Below, piece after piece: positions 32,680 through 40,357 of a stretch of 56,416 nt of DNA. Position numbers and translations under genes: made by a program. Each line of letters opens with the position of its first letter. Positions within the stretch are counted from its first letter, which is position 1. This DNA is from Paludibacteraceae bacterium (lineage in GTDB: Bacteria; Bacteroidota; Bacteroidia; Bacteroidales; Paludibacteraceae), in assembly GCA_017555595.1 (NCBI GenBank), contig JAFZGC010000048.1, positions 1 through 56,416 of the forward strand, read 5' to 3'. A model generated the notes under the pieces. The model was given only the letters and a program-made list of their open reading frames with translations. It did not search any database and was not told the origin of the DNA.

Positions 32680-33243
32680 TTAGCGAACGCGCTCGCAGTA
32701 GCTACCATCGCGGGTATCTACGCGGATGATCTCACCTTCGTTGCAGAAGAGAGGTACGCGAATCTCAGCACCTGTCTCGAGAGTAGCAGGTTTGAGGGTG
32801 TTGGTAGCAGTATCGCCCTTGAGACCTGGCTCGGTGTAAGAGATAGCCAACTCAACCTTGGTTGGCAACTCAGCGAAGAGGATAGTGTCAGTAGAAGCGT
32901 CAGAAACAACCTCACAAACGAATCCCTCTTTGAGGAAGTCAACACCTGTGATAAGATCATGAGTGATAGGCACTTGCTCGAAAGTCTCTTGGTTCATGAA
33001 GATATAATCCTCACCCTCTTTGTAGAGGTATTGGTATGGACGGCGCTCAACGCGTACATCCTCGAGTTTCTCACCAATGTTGAAGCGGCGCTCCAATACG
33101 CGGCCATCTACTACATCTTTGAACTTAACACGCATAATGGTGTTACCCTTTCCTGGCTTAACGTGCAGGAAGTCAATTACAAAATACAAACGGCCGTCCA
33201 TGCGGATACATACGCCGTTCTTTACGTCTTGAGAGTTAATCAT
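32680..33243 (-). CDS. efp: Elongation factor P
   Basis: A 187-residue three-domain protein that relieves ribosome stalling at consecutive prolines. The tip loop of domain I is HVKPGKGNT with Lys32 as the residue at the modified position. RFNIGEKLEDVRVERRPYQYLY and the C-terminal FCNEGEIIRVDTRDGSY are characteristic. Length is normal. No modification enzyme (epmA-like or earP) is adjacent. It has its own promoter, divergent from the U32 peptidase. Confidence 0.96.
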   Translation of the reverse strand: MINSQDVKNGVCIRMDGRLYFVIDFLHVKPGKGNTIMRVKFKDVVDGRVLERRFNIGEKLEDVRVERRPYQYLYKEGEDYIFMNQETFEQVPITHDLITGVDFLKEGFVCEVVSDASTDTILFAELPTKVELAISYTEPGLKGDTATNTLKPATLETGAEIRVPLFCNEGEIIRVDTRDGSYCERVR

Positions 33244-33322
33244 AATTATTTTGAGTTAAAAAAGTTTTAAAAGTTTTAAGAGTTCTAGAGGTGGCACAAT
33301 TTGCCATAATCGAAATCGGGTG

Positions 33323-33353
33323 CAAAGGTACAATAAAAAATGCAAATACGCAA
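33323..33353 (-). promoter_or_regulatory. Promoter of efp
   Basis: The minus-strand -7 box TACCTTTG is at 33330-33323 and TTG at 33353-33351, with a 20-base spacer; it lies back to back with the U32 promoter. Confidence 0.75.
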
Positions 33354-33360
33354 GTAAAAC

Positions 33361-33391
33361 TTGCATAAATGCAAAAAAAGCAGTAATTTTG
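33361..33391 (+). promoter_or_regulatory. Promoter of the U32 peptidase gene, almost touching the start codon
   Basis: TTG at 33361-33363 and TAATTTTG at 33384-33391, with a 20-base spacer. The first ATG is at 33396, only 4 bases further, so either the message is leaderless or the start at 33423 is used. Confidence 0.7.
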
Positions 33392-33395
33392 CAGC

Positions 33396-34736
33396 ATGAA
33401 ACAAATTCATGATATTGAGATAATGGCACCCGTTGGGTGTTGGGAGAGTCTGGCCGCTGCTTTAGAGGCGGGTGCGACGAGTGTATATTTTGGTATAGAG
33501 CACCTAAATATGCGTGCTCGTTCTTCTGCTAATTTTACCACACAGGATTTACATACAATAGTAGAGCGTTGTAAAGCGGCAGGCGTGAAAAGCTATCTAA
33601 CGCTCAATACGGTAATGTATCCAGAGGATCTGGCGTTGATGCGAGAGATTGTGGATCACGCCAAAGCAGCGGGGTTGAGCGCTATCATAGCATCGGATAT
33701 AGCAGTGCTGCAATATGCTAATGAAATAGGTGTAGAAGTGCATCTGTCCACCCAATTGAATATTTCCAACACAGAGGCACTGAAATTCTACGCTAAGTTT
33801 GCTGATGTGGTGGTACTAGCACGTGAGCTGAATATGGATCAAGTGGCAAGTATCTATCGTGATATTGTGGAGCAAGATATTCGCGGACCTAAGGGCGAGT
33901 TGATTCGTATTGAGATGTTTTGTCATGGTGCGCTGTGCATGGCAGTGAGTGGCAAGTGTTATCTGAGCTTGAATAACTACGCTGCAAGTGCCAATCGTGG
34001 TGAGTGTGTGCAGATTTGCAGAAGGGGTTATGTGGTGAAAGATAAGGATACGGATCTGGAATTGGAGGTGGATAATCAATATATCATGTCGCCTAAGGAT
34101 CTGAAAACCATTCACTTCCTGAATAAGATGTTGGATGCAGGTGTTCGCGTGTTGAAGATAGAAGGTCGTGCGCGCGGCGCAGAGTATGTGAAGACGGTAG
34201 TAGAATGTTATCGTGAAGCGGTGGAGCTGTGGCAGAACGGAGCCTACCCCCAACCCCTCCCTGAGAGCACCCCAAAAAGCGAGCTTTTATGGGGACCCCG
34301 CCAAGGGAAGGGAGAAGAGTTTCTCAGTGACGAGACGATCGAAACTAAGATTGAAGAATGGAATACTCGCCTTGCTCGTGTGTTCAATCGTGGTTTTTGG
34401 GATGGTTATTACCAAGGTCAACGATTGGGTGAATGGACGCATAGTTATGGTTCGCGAGCTACACGTAAAAAGGTTTTTGCGGGTAAGTGCACCAATTTCT
34501 TTAAGAATATCTCTGTGGCAGAATTTTATTTGGAAGCCACCAAAGAGATTCGCGAAGGTGACGAACTGCTAATCACAGGCGAGACTACTGGGGCATACGA
34601 GCTGGTAGCGCATGATATACATGATGCAAAGGGAAATGTGCGCACGGATATTCAGAAAGGCGAGTATTTTGCTATTAAGACAGAGAAAACCATTCGACGT
34701 GGTGATCGTATTTTCTTGCTGAAAGTAGAAGAATAA
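33396..34736 (+). CDS. U32 family peptidase-like protein (TrhP/YegQ type)
   Basis: Up to 446 residues. The N terminus IEIMAPVGCWESLAAAL and EAGATSVYFG are family blocks. The iron-sulfur-type cysteines are in CHGALCMAVSGKCYLS and RGECVQICRRGY, with LKIEGRAR following. Related proteins (TrhP, RlhA) take part in tRNA or rRNA hydroxylation rather than proteolysis. Residues from about 283 to 306 (YPQPLPESTPKSELLWGPRQ) are encoded by a palindromic DNA element inserted in frame. The promoter suggests that translation may start at Met10 (33423). Confidence 0.88.
   Translation: MKQIHDIEIMAPVGCWESLAAALEAGATSVYFGIEHLNMRARSSANFTTQDLHTIVERCKAAGVKSYLTLNTVMYPEDLALMREIVDHAKAAGLSAIIASDIAVLQYANEIGVEVHLSTQLNISNTEALKFYAKFADVVVLARELNMDQVASIYRDIVEQDIRGPKGELIRIEMFCHGALCMAVSGKCYLSLNNYAASANRGECVQICRRGYVVKDKDTDLELEVDNQYIMSPKDLKTIHFLNKMLDAGVRVLKIEGRARGAEYVKTVVECYREAVELWQNGAYPQPLPESTPKSELLWGPRQGKGEEFLSDETIETKIEEWNTRLARVFNRGFWDGYYQGQRLGEWTHSYGSRATRKKVFAGKCTNFFKNISVAEFYLEATKEIREGDELLITGETTGAYELVAHDIHDAKGNVRTDIQKGEYFAIKTEKTIRRGDRIFLLKVEE
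34245..34313. repeat. Palindromic element inside the U32 gene
   Basis: CACCCCAAAAAGCGAGCTTTTATGG and GGACCCCGCC, bounded by CCCCTCCCT and AAGGGAAGGGAG, form nested inverted repeats. The core ACCCCAAAAA...TTTT..GGGGACCCCGC recurs at 39619-39656 inside glycogen synthase, in another reading frame. Confidence 0.65.
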
Positions 34737-34755
34737 CATTGTAAATCAGAAACAT

Positions 34756-35487
34756 ATGAAACAGATATTTTTATTATTGGCTGTAACTATTGGTGTAGTA
34801 GCATGTCATCGTCCTATGCACGTAGCACAGGTAAATAGCGAATTAATCATGGTGGATAGCACATTGGAGGCAATCCAAGACACGACATATTTGCAGCATT
34901 TGGCTCCTATTAAAGAGGATTTGGAGCGCCAGCTGAATGTTGCCATTGGCTATGCGCCAGAGATGATGACGGTTCGTCAACCAGAGTGCAATATGCTAAA
35001 TTGGGCGAGCGATGCACTCTTTGCGATGGCTCAGAAGCGTTATCCGTCTCAAGTGGATATGGCAGTAGTGAATATAGGTGGTATGCGTTGTGAGTGGGCG
35101 GTAGGCGATATTACGCGCCGTCATATATTTGAGCTGATGCCATTTGACAACGAACTAGTGGTGCTGACTATGAAGGGCGAGAGTATTCTTCAACTATGTC
35201 AAGCGTGTATCAATCGTGGTGGCGAAGGTGTAGCAGGACTGCGCATCAAAGCGCGCGATGGCAAACTACTGTCGGCTACTATTAATGGCAAAGCAGTTGT
35301 GCCTTCGGCGTATTATATAGTAGCAACAAGCGATTATCTGAGTCAAGGCAATGATGGTCTAACACCGCTGAGGCAGCATGAAGAATTGTGGCGCTCTGAA
35401 GAGAAAATTCGTGACCTATACATTGAGTATGTACAAGAAGTGAAAACGGTGCAGGCGAAGGTAGATGGTAGAATGGATATTAAGTGA
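34756..35487 (+). CDS. Lipoprotein with 5'-nucleotidase C-terminal domain only
   Basis: A 243-residue protein with lipobox VVACHR. The body matches the C-terminal substrate-binding domain of 5'-nucleotidases (CNMLNWASDALF, VVNIGGMRCEWAVGDITRRHIFELMPFDN, VVLTMKG, YYIVATSDYLSQGNDGLTPL). The metallophosphatase domain that performs catalysis is absent, and no separate gene for it follows. Bacteroidales often split the two domains over adjacent genes, so the lone copy is notable. It lies 19 bases after the U32 gene and 8 before recO. Confidence 0.85.
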   Translation: MKQIFLLLAVTIGVVACHRPMHVAQVNSELIMVDSTLEAIQDTTYLQHLAPIKEDLERQLNVAIGYAPEMMTVRQPECNMLNWASDALFAMAQKRYPSQVDMAVVNIGGMRCEWAVGDITRRHIFELMPFDNELVVLTMKGESILQLCQACINRGGEGVAGLRIKARDGKLLSATINGKAVVPSAYYIVATSDYLSQGNDGLTPLRQHEELWRSEEKIRDLYIEYVQEVKTVQAKVDGRMDIK

Positions 35488-35495
35488 CCTAAAAC

Positions 35496-36074
35496 ATGGT
35501 TGCCATTGTATTATCGCTAAGCAAATATTCTGATACTGGAAGTATTGCGCATCTATACACTGCAGAAAATGGTAGAATGCAGTATGCGGTGTATGGCAAT
35601 AAGTATAAGGGGGTATTGCGTCCACTATCGTTGATAGAATTTACCGCTAGTCGCCGCAACAATGCTCCCGCGCAAATGGGTACGATTTCATCAGTTGCAT
35701 TGCTATATACGCCCCAAAGATTGAGCACTAGTGTGCAGCGTCAATGTATAGCTATGTTTGCGGCGGAGATCCTGATGACTACCTTGCGTCACCCTATGAG
35801 TGACCAGCCGCTATTTGATTGGCTTTGCTATATGATTCGTCGATTGGATCAAGAAGAAAATGTACACAATTTGCACTTGGATTTTCTTCTTAATCTTGCT
35901 ACGTATTTGGGCATTGGCATAGATGATATAGAACATCCCAACTGGTTTATTGCACCCACTAATCGCCAAGAGCGACAACTACGCCTACATGAAGTATGTG
36001 CTTATTATGAAGAGCATGTTGAGGACTTTAGACAACCGAAATCATTGGATGTTCTAATGGAGGTGTTCGATTAA
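35496..36074 (+). CDS. recO: DNA repair protein RecO, short form
   Basis: 192 residues, against about 240 for most members. The N-terminal OB-fold (IVLSLSKYSDTGSIAHLYTAENGRMQYAVYG) is clear, followed by LRPLSLIEFT and the helical domain (QCIAMFAAEILMTTLRHPMSDQPLFDWL, NLHLDFLLNLATYLGIGI). The zinc-finger-like part is missing and the C terminus is trimmed. RecO loads RecA with RecR. Probably co-transcribed with the two upstream genes. Confidence 0.85.
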   Translation: MVAIVLSLSKYSDTGSIAHLYTAENGRMQYAVYGNKYKGVLRPLSLIEFTASRRNNAPAQMGTISSVALLYTPQRLSTSVQRQCIAMFAAEILMTTLRHPMSDQPLFDWLCYMIRRLDQEENVHNLHLDFLLNLATYLGIGIDDIEHPNWFIAPTNRQERQLRLHEVCAYYEEHVEDFRQPKSLDVLMEVFD

Positions 36075-36106
36075 ACGTCACATTGACGCAAAAATAAAGT
36101 GAAAAG

Positions 36107-36137
36107 TTGTATATATGAAAAAAAAGTTGTAATTTTG
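36107..36137 (+). promoter_or_regulatory. Promoter of the 36178-38669 operon
   Basis: TTG at 36107-36109 and TAATTTTG at 36130-36137, with a 20-base spacer. Confidence 0.75.
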
Positions 36138-36177
36138 CACGCAAAATAATAACATTAGATTAAATCCTTTATAAATT

Positions 36178-36720
36178 ATGATATATCGAATTAAATTCTC
36201 TTGCGATGAGATTGATGATTTTCGTCGCGTATATGAAGCAGATAGCGATGCTACGTTTTGGGAATTGCACAAGGCGATTTTAGATAGTGCCAATTATCCT
36301 GACGACCAAATGACCTCATTTTATATTTGCAATGAACGTTGGGAAAAAGGTCAAGAAGTTACCCTTGTAGAGATGGGGAGCAACTTTGAGTATGACAATA
36401 TGGTGATGGAATCCACTCGTTTGAGTGACTTGTTGGAAGAGAACGGTCAACGTATGATCTATGTATTTGATCCTATGACTGAGCGCTGTTTCTTTGGTCG
36501 TGTTACCGAAATTCTGCCAGGTATGCACTTTGGTGTTACATGCATAGAATCTGTAGGTGATGCTCCTCCCCAAATGCAGCACGATGAGGCGCAGATTGCG
36601 CCGAAAGGTAACGAATGGGATATAGATGATGATTTCTACGGAGATAGCCAATATAATGAGGGTGATTTGGATTTAGAGGGCTATCAAGACTTGAGTTTTG
36701 ATGACGGATCTATGTTCTAA
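36178..36720 (+). CDS. Plasmid pRiA4b ORF-3-like protein
   Basis: A 180-residue acidic protein. The N-terminal half (YRIKFSCDEIDDFRRVYEADSDATFWELHKAILDSANY, then MTSFYICNERWEKGQEV) follows the pattern of the pRiA4b ORF-3 / TnpR-passenger family, whose function is unknown. The C-terminal third is an acidic tail (WDIDDDFYGDSQYNEGDLDLEGYQDLSF is split by few basic residues). Its stop is directly followed by the miaA start, so the two are co-expressed. Confidence 0.65.
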   Translation: MIYRIKFSCDEIDDFRRVYEADSDATFWELHKAILDSANYPDDQMTSFYICNERWEKGQEVTLVEMGSNFEYDNMVMESTRLSDLLEENGQRMIYVFDPMTERCFFGRVTEILPGMHFGVTCIESVGDAPPQMQHDEAQIAPKGNEWDIDDDFYGDSQYNEGDLDLEGYQDLSFDDGSMF

Positions 36721-37626
36721 ATGCCTCGTTTGGTAGTTGTAATAGGGGCTACTGGGGTAGGTAAAACCGCGCGTGCGATAGAGTTGGCGAGGGAATATCA
36801 ATGTCCCATCATTAGTGCCGACTCTCGCCAGATATATGGCGACTTACCTATTGGAACGGCTGCGCCAACGTTAGAAGAACAAAAATTGGTAAAACACCAC
36901 TTGGTGGGCTTTAAGACATTGACAGAAACGTACAACGCAGGGCAGTTTGCTCGTGATGCAGAGGTGCTGTTGCATAACTTGTTTCAGAAACACGATAGAG
37001 TAGTATTGGTAGGTGGAAGCATGATGTATGTGGATGCCTTGTGCAAAGGATTGGATGAGCTGCCCGCTGTGCCCAACGAAGTACGCGAAGAAGTCAGAGA
37101 GGAATATAAGAACAAGGGGTTGGAATGGCTGCAAAGCGAAGTGCAGCAATTAGACCCGAGCTATTGGCAAGAGGTTGATCGGCAAAATCCTCAACGTTTG
37201 ATGCACTGCGTAGAGGTGTGCCGTGTGAGCGGGAAAACATATTCAGACTTTCGCAAAAAGGGGAAACTCAATCAAGGTTCACAGCGGACAGATTTTGATA
37301 TTGAATATGTGCTGGTGGAGCGCCCCAGAGAAGAACTATACGAACGCATCAACTTGCGCGTAGATAAGATGTTGGAAGATGGATTGTTAGAGGAAGCACG
37401 ACGCGCATTCACACTACTGAATATCCCTCTGGATGGTGAGGTAGAGTTTGATTATGCGACACTACCAAATAGTGTTAATACAGTGGGGTACAAAGAGTTG
37501 TTGCACTATTTCCGTGGTGAATGGACCTTGGAACGAGCAGTAGAAATGATCAAGCAAAATAGCCGACATTATGCCAAAAGGCAAATAACTTGGTGGCGTT
37601 CGCAGTTTAAAAAACAAGATTTATGA
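36721..37626 (+). CDS. miaA: tRNA dimethylallyltransferase
   Basis: A 301-residue enzyme that adds the dimethylallyl group to A37 of tRNAs reading UNN codons. P-loop GATGVGKT (8-15), SADSRQIYGDLPIGTAAP, VGGSMMYVDALCKGLDELP, and the C-terminal NTVGYKELLHYF and RHYAKRQITWWR are the family blocks. Its product is the substrate of MiaB, encoded at 48072-49406 in this window. The start abuts the previous stop, and its end overlaps the next gene by 4 bases. Confidence 0.96.
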   Translation: MPRLVVVIGATGVGKTARAIELAREYQCPIISADSRQIYGDLPIGTAAPTLEEQKLVKHHLVGFKTLTETYNAGQFARDAEVLLHNLFQKHDRVVLVGGSMMYVDALCKGLDELPAVPNEVREEVREEYKNKGLEWLQSEVQQLDPSYWQEVDRQNPQRLMHCVEVCRVSGKTYSDFRKKGKLNQGSQRTDFDIEYVLVERPREELYERINLRVDKMLEDGLLEEARRAFTLLNIPLDGEVEFDYATLPNSVNTVGYKELLHYFRGEWTLERAVEMIKQNSRHYAKRQITWWRSQFKKQDL

Positions 37627-38669
37627 AGAAAATAATAATGATATTGATGGCATTCGCAATGACGATTGCCGGATGCAAAAAAGTGGATGTAGATTTCATC
37701 TATTCACCTGCTGCTCCAAGAGCGGGACAAGTGGTAACATTTACTAACAAAAGTAGCGCGGGTGAAAAATGGGCATGGGATTTTGGTGATAACAGTAATA
37801 GTATATCCAGAAATCCAACTAAGGTTTACAAAAAGCCTGGCACATATGTTGTAACATTGATGGTAGATAGTGCTAAATACAATACTTGCAGCCATACTAT
37901 AACGGTCTATGATACCGTGCCAACATTTGTAGCATCTACGGATTCTATCTGCCACTATCAAGATGTAGTTTTTGCTGCTAATATTTACAATCCATTTAGC
38001 CAATCCTTGTCTTATCAATGGACTTTACCTAATAATTGTATTCTCAAAACAGGAAAATTAACAGATCAGTCGATAGGAGTATATTTTACTTCGCCCAATG
38101 ATAATGTCACGGTGAAATTAGATATCCAACAAGGTAATAAACAGCACCCAGTAATAGAGCATAGTTATAAAATCTACGAGACCAAGGCACCTGCTATATT
38201 AACACGTTTAACCAATGGTCCTGTGATGCGTCAGCGGATGATAAACGGCTATGTGGAAGAACCTTCTCAGGGAGATGGAGAGGATATTCATATGTTTGAA
38301 ATCACATCCGATACCGTAGTTTCGTTTAATGATTCCACTTTCTATGCCAGCAAGATGCAATCGATTTTCCCTAATCACGATATAGATCGTTTGCAATTAG
38401 ACCCTATGGCGCAAAAATGGTATATCACAACCATAGACGGACTCTTTGTAGCAAATTTTAGCGGTCAAGATGTTGTTTTGGTAGATGACGAAGCCATAGG
38501 CGCATTATACGTAGATCAATTGCGCAACCTCTTGCTTTGGGGTACACCAGAAGGATTGAAGGCGATGCCACTAATTAAGAGTAAAAACAATCTGTTTTCT
38601 ACTACACCCATATTGTATAACGATTTAAGCGATATTGACCGCATCGTAGTCAATAATAAATACAGATAA
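37623..38669 (+). CDS. PKD-domain lipoprotein, unknown
   Basis: A 348-residue protein with lipobox TIAGCKK. Residues 25-100 are a PKD domain (FTNKSSAGEKWAWDFGDNSNSISRNPTKVYKKPGTYVVTL). A second beta-rich domain (about 100-190) and a C-terminal region with propeller-like elements (IDRLQLDPMAQKWYITTIDGLFVANF) follow. Probably a surface-exposed binding protein. Translationally coupled to miaA by the ATGA overlap; the functional link is not evident. Confidence 0.75.
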   Translation: MKKIIMILMAFAMTIAGCKKVDVDFIYSPAAPRAGQVVTFTNKSSAGEKWAWDFGDNSNSISRNPTKVYKKPGTYVVTLMVDSAKYNTCSHTITVYDTVPTFVASTDSICHYQDVVFAANIYNPFSQSLSYQWTLPNNCILKTGKLTDQSIGVYFTSPNDNVTVKLDIQQGNKQHPVIEHSYKIYETKAPAILTRLTNGPVMRQRMINGYVEEPSQGDGEDIHMFEITSDTVVSFNDSTFYASKMQSIFPNHDIDRLQLDPMAQKWYITTIDGLFVANFSGQDVVLVDDEAIGALYVDQLRNLLLWGTPEGLKAMPLIKSKNNLFSTTPILYNDLSDIDRIVVNNKYR

Positions 38670-38673
38670 TCAT

Positions 38674-40179
38674 ATGCAGCCCACCTATATTTTTGAAACA
38701 AGTTGGGAAGTTTGCAATCGTGTAGGCGGCATTTATGCCGTGCTTTCTACGCGTGCTGCTTCCATGCAAAAAGAACATAAAGATAAAGTCATCTTCTTCG
38801 GTCCTGACTTTGGCAATCACTCAAATCTTACCTTCCGCGAGAGCAAAACCCTACTCAAAGGCTGGCGTCCTAAAGGCGTTCGTGTAGGTCGTTGGCAAGT
38901 GCCTGGCCAACCTATCGCGGTATTGCTCAAGTGGGACGAACTTTGGGCAGAGAAAGATCAGATCTTTGGTCATATGTGGGAGAAGTTTGGCATCCAGAGT
39001 CATGCCGCCTATGGCGATTACGACGATAGCTGCCTCTTTGCCTACGCAGTAGGTCAAGTGGCAGAGAGCTTGTACGAGCATCTCGATATGCCTACCACTG
39101 TGATGCATTGCAACGAGTGGCAGACGGCATTTACTATACTGTATTTGCGCGAGCATTGTCCTGCTATAGGTACGCTCTTCACGACCCATGCTACTAGTAT
39201 TGGTCGTTCAATAGCTGGCAACTACAAACCTCTCTACGATTGCTTCGATGCTTTCCAAGGCGACCAAATGGCGCAGGAGTTGAATATGGTCAGCAAACAC
39301 TCTGCAGAGAAGAAAGCTGCGCACCTTTGCGATTGCTTTACCACGGTAAGCGGTCTTACCGCACGCGAGTGCAAACAGTTGCTTGACAAACCTGTGGATA
39401 TCGTTACTCCTAATGGCTTTGAGCAGGGTTTTGTACCACAAGGCGAAGAGTTTGATGCTGCTCGTAAGCGTGCACGCAACACCTTAATATCACTCGCGCG
39501 CACGAAGGGTATCGATGCCAAAGGAACTGATATGCTCATCGGCACAGCAGGCCGCTACGAGTGGAAGAACAAAGGTATTGATGTATTCTTGGAGGCGATG
39601 AGGAAGTTAGGCGAAAGTACACCCCAAAAATCGGCAGATTTTTCGGGGACCCCGCAGGCGAAAGGCAAGAAACAAGTAGTTGCTTTTGTGATGATTCCTT
39701 ACTTAGAGCGTGAAGACTTTAGTGTTGGCAATGTACATGTAGTGTTTGTACCTACTTACTTGAACGGCAACGATGGTGTGCTCAACTTGCCATATTACGA
39801 CTTACTTATCGGTTTGGACTTGACTATATTTCCAAGCTACTACGAGCCATGGGGATATACTCCGCTGGAGAGTATGGCGTTCCATGTACCAACTATCACT
39901 ACTAGTCTGAGTGGCTATGGCGTATGGTGTGAGGAGCAAGGTTGTACGACAATTGATAAGGGCGTAGCGGTGATTTATCGCAACGATAGCAACACACACG
40001 ATGTAATTACGCATATTATCAACACTATCCAGTATTATCTCTCACTTACCCCACGCAAGGTAGCTGCAGCTCGCGAGGAAGCGGTCACTTTGGCACTCAA
40101 AGCCGAGTGGCAACACTTCTTTCCTTACTACCGCGATGCATACGCTATTGCCCTAAAGAAGGCCTCTACGCGCCAATAA
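38674..40179 (+). CDS. Glycogen synthase, GT3/GT5-like glycosyltransferase
   Basis: A 501-residue protein. FETSWEVCNRVGGIYAVLSTRA at the N terminus is the eukaryote-like (GT3) glycogen synthase signature found in Bacteroidota, with HCNEWQTAF, TTHATSIGRS and the C-terminal FPSYYEPWGYTPLESMAF holding the catalytic glutamate pair. It extends alpha-1,4-glucan from an activated glucose donor. Residues around 315-328 (STPQKSADFSGTPQ) come from a palindromic DNA element also found in the U32 gene. Starts 4 bases after the PKD gene. Confidence 0.9.
   Translation: MQPTYIFETSWEVCNRVGGIYAVLSTRAASMQKEHKDKVIFFGPDFGNHSNLTFRESKTLLKGWRPKGVRVGRWQVPGQPIAVLLKWDELWAEKDQIFGHMWEKFGIQSHAAYGDYDDSCLFAYAVGQVAESLYEHLDMPTTVMHCNEWQTAFTILYLREHCPAIGTLFTTHATSIGRSIAGNYKPLYDCFDAFQGDQMAQELNMVSKHSAEKKAAHLCDCFTTVSGLTARECKQLLDKPVDIVTPNGFEQGFVPQGEEFDAARKRARNTLISLARTKGIDAKGTDMLIGTAGRYEWKNKGIDVFLEAMRKLGESTPQKSADFSGTPQAKGKKQVVAFVMIPYLEREDFSVGNVHVVFVPTYLNGNDGVLNLPYYDLLIGLDLTIFPSYYEPWGYTPLESMAFHVPTITTSLSGYGVWCEEQGCTTIDKGVAVIYRNDSNTHDVITHIINTIQYYLSLTPRKVAAAREEAVTLALKAEWQHFFPYYRDAYAIALKKASTRQ
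39619..39656. repeat. Palindromic element inside the glycogen synthase gene
   Basis: ACACCCCAAAAATCGGCAG followed by ATTTTTCGGGGACCCCGC. ACCCCAAAAA at 39620-39630 and TTTTTCGGGG form the arms. It is read in a frame shifted by two relative to the copy at 34245-34313. Confidence 0.65.
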
Positions 40180-40251
40180 ATAGGAGTAATCGAACTTGTA
40201 TTAATATACTTATCATAGTAGATACAATCGTATCAGTAGAGGATTGGATGC

Positions 40252-40282
40252 ACAAAGCCGCAGGGATGACCTACGGCTTTGT
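40252..40282. terminator. Terminator between glycogen synthase and the OPT transporter
   Basis: ACAAAGCCG at 40252-40260 pairs with CGGCTTTGT at 40274-40282, with AGG and CCT able to extend the stem inward. It serves the two convergent genes. Confidence 0.7.
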
Positions 40283-40357
40283 TGTATTTAGGAATTTGCT
40301 CTTTCTGAAACAGCGCTGTGCGCATGAAACATTGAAACTCTTTATAGCGCAAAGTGC

